A DNA stretch of 64,000 nt from MVRV01 sp964469905 (GTDB lineage Bacteria; Desulfobacterota; Syntrophia; Syntrophales; Smithellaceae). Under the pieces are notes generated by a model that had not been told where the DNA came from, searched no databases, and saw nothing but the letters and a program-made list of their open reading frames with translations. Positions 60,327 through 64,000 of this stretch are shown here, piece by piece. Position numbers and translations under genes: made by a program. The DNA lies in assembly GCA_964469905.1 (NCBI GenBank), contig CAYXZW010000013.1, positions 1 to 64,000 of the forward strand. The letters run 5' to 3'. Positions within the stretch are counted from its first letter, which is position 1, and each line of letters starts with the position of its first letter.

Positions 60327-61373
60327 TTAATTATTTATTACGGTCATCGCGGTATTTTCAGAGATTGACTGTTCGGGTTTTAGATATTCAGTTTGTCGCC
60401 AAGAAAGATATTCATTATAGCTGATGACTTTTCCGCTTACTGTTCCCGGGTTAACCAAACGGAAGGAATGAAGATTTTCCAAGACGCGTTGGACGTACTC
60501 TTGCGTCTGCCTGTAGGGTGGAATTTTGTTATTGTGTCTGATTACGGTATTTCTTCCGGCATTGTATGCAGCTAAAGCGAGGGGAAGATTGTCGGCAAAA
60601 AGATCCAGAAGATAGCGGAGATAGCGAGTTCCGCCTTCGATATTGTTCACAGGATGAAATGAATCTTCAATCTGAAGTTCCTGGGCAGTCTGTGGCATGA
60701 GCTGCATCAACCCCTGGGCTCCCTTAGGTGATACGGCCAGATGATCGAAATTGGACTCCATTTTAATGATAGCCTTTATCAAAGCGGCGTCCACATTGTA
60801 CTTTACCGATGCCCGGGAAATGATATGATTGTATTTAATCATATCGGTGTCTTTAATATTGAAAATAATTCTCTTTCCCTGATAGGGTTTCTTCTCCGGA
60901 GAATTTCGCCGGAAAGAGGCCAGATACAAATCCTTCATTGTATTCAGGTAGTCATTGACAGCGCTGATCGTCTGCATGGATGATTCAATCTGTTGCTGTA
61001 CCTTGTTAATGTCTAAGGACTCCATATCGTTAGCAGCAACACTGTCCAGAATATTTTCTTTTGTTCCTGGAGAGATCAAGGCATGAAGTTCCTTGTTGGC
61101 CTTTTTCACTGATGATATCATGGCGTTGAGATCCGATGCCTTCTGGTAATAGTTGAGAAACTGCTTTTTCATGCTATTGTAACGGATCAAAGAAGGGATC
61201 ATGGAACAGAGGAAAATAACATTTACGAAGCAAAACAAGGTTAGCAGCACGATGCTGACAGTTGAAATATTCAAGTTGATGGTTCTGCGAGTGTTTCCCT
61301 GAGGAATAAAGATAATGGCGACAGGTGAAACGGCTTTCCGGTAGAGTATCTTGCATTTACGATAGAAATGCAT
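60327..61373 (-). CDS. Membrane-anchored lytic transglycosylase (SLT domain)
   Basis: Start set at ATG 61373 with GGAGGA upstream; the longer frame to 61439 is rejected. 348 residues. Cytoplasmic N-terminus, one membrane helix about 38-60 (VSIVLLTLFCFVNVIFLCS), a helical stalk, and SLT about 185-310: ALIKAIIKMESNFDHLAVSP with catalytic Glu, KGAQGLMQLMPQTA, LALAAYNAGRNTV, YVQRVL. It cleaves peptidoglycan glycan strands forming anhydromuropeptides. The N-terminus resembles those of M23-type envelope hydrolases. Confidence 0.92.
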   Translation of the reverse strand: MHFYRKCKILYRKAVSPVAIIFIPQGNTRRTINLNISTVSIVLLTLFCFVNVIFLCSMIPSLIRYNSMKKQFLNYYQKASDLNAMISSVKKANKELHALISPGTKENILDSVAANDMESLDINKVQQQIESSMQTISAVNDYLNTMKDLYLASFRRNSPEKKPYQGKRIIFNIKDTDMIKYNHIISRASVKYNVDAALIKAIIKMESNFDHLAVSPKGAQGLMQLMPQTAQELQIEDSFHPVNNIEGGTRYLRYLLDLFADNLPLALAAYNAGRNTVIRHNNKIPPYRQTQEYVQRVLENLHSFRLVNPGTVSGKVISYNEYLSWRQTEYLKPEQSISENTAMTVINN

Positions 61374-61755
61374 GGCAATCCTCCCTTTCCAGCAAAATAT
61401 CAGAGCAGAAAAAATGTGACTGATTTGATAATTATCCACTGCAAAAGCAATGATATAATAAACGAAACATCTGTTCTTTCTTAATTGACTAAACTATAAG
61501 AGCAACCCGGATATAAGCAGCAAGAAGAGCTTTGAATAAACGAAAGCCATTGAGTTGGGCAAGTTATGACACAACCAGGAAACAAGATGCAAGCATTTAT
61601 TGCAGCTGTTTTGTAAATAGCTGTATTTATAAAATGTATATTTATAAGGCGGACTATTTGTGGAAAAGGCTTATCGAGAACTAGGATTATAAACAGGCGA
61701 AATTCGCGGTTAACAGCGAATCTCGCCTGCAATAAAGTGTTGTAATATTAATATT
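61374..61755. other. Intergenic region between SLT gene and SDR gene
   Basis: 382 bases with no supported gene. It holds the SLT ribosome-binding site, an AT-rich stretch with two near copies of TGTATTTATAA (about 61622-61648) and the hairpin listed at 61694-61729. Confidence 0.5.
61694..61729 (-). terminator. Hairpin terminator after the ilvD-SDR pair
   Basis: CAGGCGAAATTCGC and GCGAATCTCGCCTG pair at 13 of 14 positions around GGTTAACA, about 27 bases past the SDR stop on the minus strand. The trailing T run (TTTATAAT) is weak. Confidence 0.65.
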
Positions 61756-62550
61756 TTAGCCTTTAGAACCAAGGCGCAAGCCACCGGTAATAAAATAAAC
61801 TTCTCCGGCCAGGGCTTCATTGCGGTAGAGTTCCGCAACCAAAGATGCCACTTCCAAAGGTTCGATCAGCCGGCCAATGGGAACATCCGATACAATCTTA
61901 TCAAGAGCCTTTTGATCCATGCCTTTAACCATTGCCGTGCCGACATAACCCGGGGCGACGGCCACGCAGCGGATTTTACCCGCCATACCGCGCCGGAAAA
62001 ATTCGGCTGTAATTACTTTGGGCATAACCGACATGGCGGCTTTTGTTGAAGAATAATTAATCTGGCCTGCTGTTCCCAGGGAACCTGTAGAAGAAACCAG
62101 ACAGATAAGACCCTGGCAATTATTATTAATCATGCGTTCGGCGCACTCACGGACGGTCAGAAAAACGCCGGTTAAATTTATATCAATGACGGACTTGAAC
62201 TGATCCAGCGACATCTTCCTGGTAATTTTCCCTGTTTCCTTGTCGGGAGAAAGCATCATGCCGTCTTTGATAATTCCGGCAAAGGGTGCGACCAGATTAA
62301 TTTTGCCGAATTTATCGATGGCCGCATCGGCCATTTTTCCGCAGTCCTCTTCATTGGTAACATTACAAACCACGGAGAGAACTTCTCCGCCCATGGCTTT
62401 TAGTTCCTTCTCGGCACCCTCCAGGAATTGCGGCGCAACATCGGCAATGACAACTTTGCCGCCATTTTTTACCCAGTACCTGGCCAATTCGAGGCCGATC
62501 CCCCCGCCACCACCGGTAATAACAGCTACAGCGTCTTTAATTTCCAACAT
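61756..62550 (-). CDS. Short-chain dehydrogenase/reductase (FabG-like)
   Basis: 264 residues. NAD(P) motif VITGGGGGIGLELARYW (about 10-26), VCNVTNEEDC, the Ser of CLVSSTGSLG, and YSSTK as the catalytic Tyr-x3-Lys. The last part (TGGLRLGSKG) is typical of 3-oxoacyl reductases and 3-hydroxyacyl-CoA dehydrogenases. An Asp after the second strand (VIADVAPQF) favours NAD+ over NADP+. 33 bases after ilvD, so probably co-transcribed; exact substrate unknown. Confidence 0.85.
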   Translation of the reverse strand: MLEIKDAVAVITGGGGGIGLELARYWVKNGGKVVIADVAPQFLEGAEKELKAMGGEVLSVVCNVTNEEDCGKMADAAIDKFGKINLVAPFAGIIKDGMMLSPDKETGKITRKMSLDQFKSVIDINLTGVFLTVRECAERMINNNCQGLICLVSSTGSLGTAGQINYSSTKAAMSVMPKVITAEFFRRGMAGKIRCVAVAPGYVGTAMVKGMDQKALDKIVSDVPIGRLIEPLEVASLVAELYRNEALAGEVYFITGGLRLGSKG

Positions 62551-62583
62551 AATGCCAGTCCCTCCTTCTTTGATTGTTAAGAC

Positions 62584-64000
62584 TTAATCTTTGAAAATCG
62601 CACCCGTGGACGCGGAAGTGACCAGCCTGGCGTAGCGCGCCAGATAACCACTGGTGATCGTGGCCTTGAAGGGCTTCAAAGACTTTCTGCGCCGATCCAG
62701 TTCCTTGGAGCTGACCTGTAAATTAAGAGTTTTCGCCGGAATATTAATGGCAATAATATCTCCTTCCTGCACTAACGCAAGGGGTCCGCCTTCGGCCGCT
62801 TCCGGGGAAATATGGCCGATTGCCGCGCCCTGCGTGCCGCCGCTGAAACGGCCGTCAGTCAAGAGGGCGACAGTTTTGTCCAGACCCATGCCGACGATGG
62901 CCGATGTCGGTCCGAGCATTTCACGCATGCCGGGTCCGCCCTTCGGTCCTTCATAGCGGATGACTACAACATCACCGTCCTTAATTTTTCCGTCCAGAAT
63001 TGCTGCAATGGCATCGTCTTCACAATTAAAAACGCGGGCGCGGCCTTCATTCACCTGCATGGAGGCGCCCACAGCCGATTGTTTGACCACAGCTCCGTCC
63101 GGCGCCAGGTTGCCACGCAAAACGGCGATACCGCCCTGCGGCGAATAAGGATTATTCAAGGGACGGATAACTTTGTCATCCAAAACACGGGCATTTTTTA
63201 AATTGGCTTCAACGGTTTTACCGGTTACGGTCAGCGCTTTCTTATTAATTACGCCAAGAGTGTTAATAACCTTCATTACGGCCTGAATGCCGCCGGCGGT
63301 ATCGAGATCTTCAATATGATGCGGCCCGGCCGGACTTAATTTGCAGAGATTCGGTGTTTTTTCGCTGATTTTGTTGAAAAGATTCAAATCCAGTTTAATG
63401 CCCGCTTCGTGGGCAATGGCCGGAATATGCAAAACGGTATTAGTCGAGCAGCCCAGCGCCATATCGACAGCAATTGCATTTTGGAAAGCGGCCAGAGTGG
63501 CGATATCGCGCGGCTTGATGTTCTTCTTGTAGAGCTCCATAATTTTCATGCCGGCATATTTGGCTAAGCGATGACGAGCCGCCTGAACGGCGGGAATCGT
63601 GCCATTACCGGGAAGACCGAGTCCCAAAGCTTCGGTCACACAATTCATGGAGTTGGCCGTGTACATACCGGAGCAGGAACCACATCCGGGACAAGCGCAA
63701 TCTTCGAGTTGTTTTAATTCGTTTTGGGTCATGCGCTTGGACTTGACCGCTCCCACGCCTTCAAACACACTGATCAGGTCAACGGCCTTGCCGGCCATTT
63801 TCCCGGCAAGCATCGGTCCGCCACTGATAAAAATTGCCGGAATATTCAAACGCATTGCCGCCATGAGCATGCCGGGGATGATTTTGTCGCAGTTGGGAAT
63901 AAAAACCAGAGCGTCAAAAGGATGGGCACTGGCCATGATTTCAATGGAGTCGGCAATTAATTCACGACTGGCCAGCGAATATTTCATGCCGGCATGTCCC
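62584..64000 (-). CDS. ilvD: Dihydroxy-acid dehydratase, 5' part beyond the window
   Basis: The frame is open to the window edge; codons beyond the ATG at 63987 read G-H-A-G before MKYSLASRELIADSIE, which matches the internal IlvD sequence, so the true start lies outside. Fe-S cluster Cys: FIPNCDKIIPGM and CPGCGSCSGMYTANSMNC. Later motifs GPKGGPGMREMLGPTSAIVG, LLTDGRFSGGTQG and GHISPEAAEGG are intact. It dehydrates 2,3-dihydroxyisovalerate to 2-ketoisovalerate in valine/isoleucine synthesis. Followed by the SDR gene. Confidence 0.95.
   Translation of the reverse strand, partial: GHAGMKYSLASRELIADSIEIMASAHPFDALVFIPNCDKIIPGMLMAAMRLNIPAIFISGGPMLAGKMAGKAVDLISVFEGVGAVKSKRMTQNELKQLEDCACPGCGSCSGMYTANSMNCVTEALGLGLPGNGTIPAVQAARHRLAKYAGMKIMELYKKNIKPRDIATLAAFQNAIAVDMALGCSTNTVLHIPAIAHEAGIKLDLNLFNKISEKTPNLCKLSPAGPHHIEDLDTAGGIQAVMKVINTLGVINKKALTVTGKTVEANLKNARVLDDKVIRPLNNPYSPQGGIAVLRGNLAPDGAVVKQSAVGASMQVNEGRARVFNCEDDAIAAILDGKIKDGDVVVIRYEGPKGGPGMREMLGPTSAIVGMGLDKTVALLTDGRFSGGTQGAAIGHISPEAAEGGPLALVQEGDIIAINIPAKTLNLQVSSKELDRRRKSLKPFKATITSGYLARYARLVTSASTGAIFKD

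Noticed and set aside
1..64000. CRISPR array, rRNA, tRNA, integrase or prophage.
   Set aside because: No regularly spaced repeats, no tRNA cloverleaf or rRNA sequence, and no integrase or phage structural frames were found by eye.

Overview
The window is 64 kb of a bacterial chromosome of moderate base composition with dense, mostly operonic coding and no rRNA or tRNA genes that I could see. Gene content points to an anaerobic deltaproteobacterium of the Syntrophales type (Smithella/Syntrophus-like). The clues are PaaK with a tandem-ACT partner, an acyl-CoA dehydrogenase with EtfBA, an archease/RtcB pair, c-di-GMP modules, a multi-PAS hybrid kinase, a BioMNY-type biotin importer and lysine 2,3-aminomutase. 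This taxonomic call is inference; no marker other than partial gyrA is present.

Layout. 1-2.4 kb: 3' part of gyrA and a terminator. 2.7-4.1 kb: a small accessory islet with a TIR/deoxyribosyltransferase-like protein and a broken HigA-type antitoxin gene. 4.2-7.4 kb: periplasmic rhodanese, archease-rtcB, a tandem Cys4 mini-protein, a GNAT. 7.4-9.2 kb: ACT protein and paaK. 9.4-13.3 kb: GGDEF protein, lipoprotein and two paralogous HD-GYP proteins. 13.3-15.4 kb: Nudix, double-ribbon thioredoxin, YbaK and an antiporter stub, all on the minus strand. 15.9-20.2 kb: a 1408-residue eight-PAS hybrid histidine kinase. 20.8-23.9 kb: acyl-CoA dehydrogenase, a palindromic repeat element, etfB-etfA. 24-26.5 kb: pabB-pabC fusion and an AlkD-like glycosylase. 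26.5-29.4 kb (minus): an Mla/MCE lipid-transport operon in which the ATPase is reduced to a degenerate stub. 29.5-32.2 kb: Do-family protease and a PHP protein. 32.3-36.6 kb (minus): bioB-birA-bioY-ecfA-ecfT with a recognisable BirA operator. 36.7-39.2 kb: a thioredoxin-like protein, a rhodanese/MauE chimera, mutM, DUF3795. 39.3-43.6 kb: kamA, two ATP-grasp ligases, a DMT-like membrane protein and a GNAT, a candidate beta-lysine metabolite pathway. 43.7-46.7 kb: DUF47-pit and a LysA-type decarboxylase. 47-49.4 kb (minus): KefC-type antiporter with its KefF/G-like oxidoreductase. 51.3-57.7 kb: CHASE2-Ser/Thr kinase, PP2C, double FHA, murI and a tandem ThyX-like protein. 57.8-60.3 kb: MFS exporter overlapping pldA. 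60.3-64 kb (minus): lytic transglycosylase, SDR and 5'-truncated ilvD.

How it fits together: two signalling blocks (c-di-GMP; Ser/Thr phosphorylation with its phosphatase and phosphopeptide reader), an envelope-lipid block (Mla, PldA, DegP, SLT), acyl-CoA/aryl-CoA metabolism with ETF, and a self-contained biotin regulon. The strongest candidates for undescribed biology are the Mla operon with a pseudo-ATPase, the kamA/ATP-grasp/ATP-grasp cluster, and the fused ThyX-like protein whose two halves carry complementary halves of the ThyX signature. All assignments come from reading motifs by eye; no database search was run.
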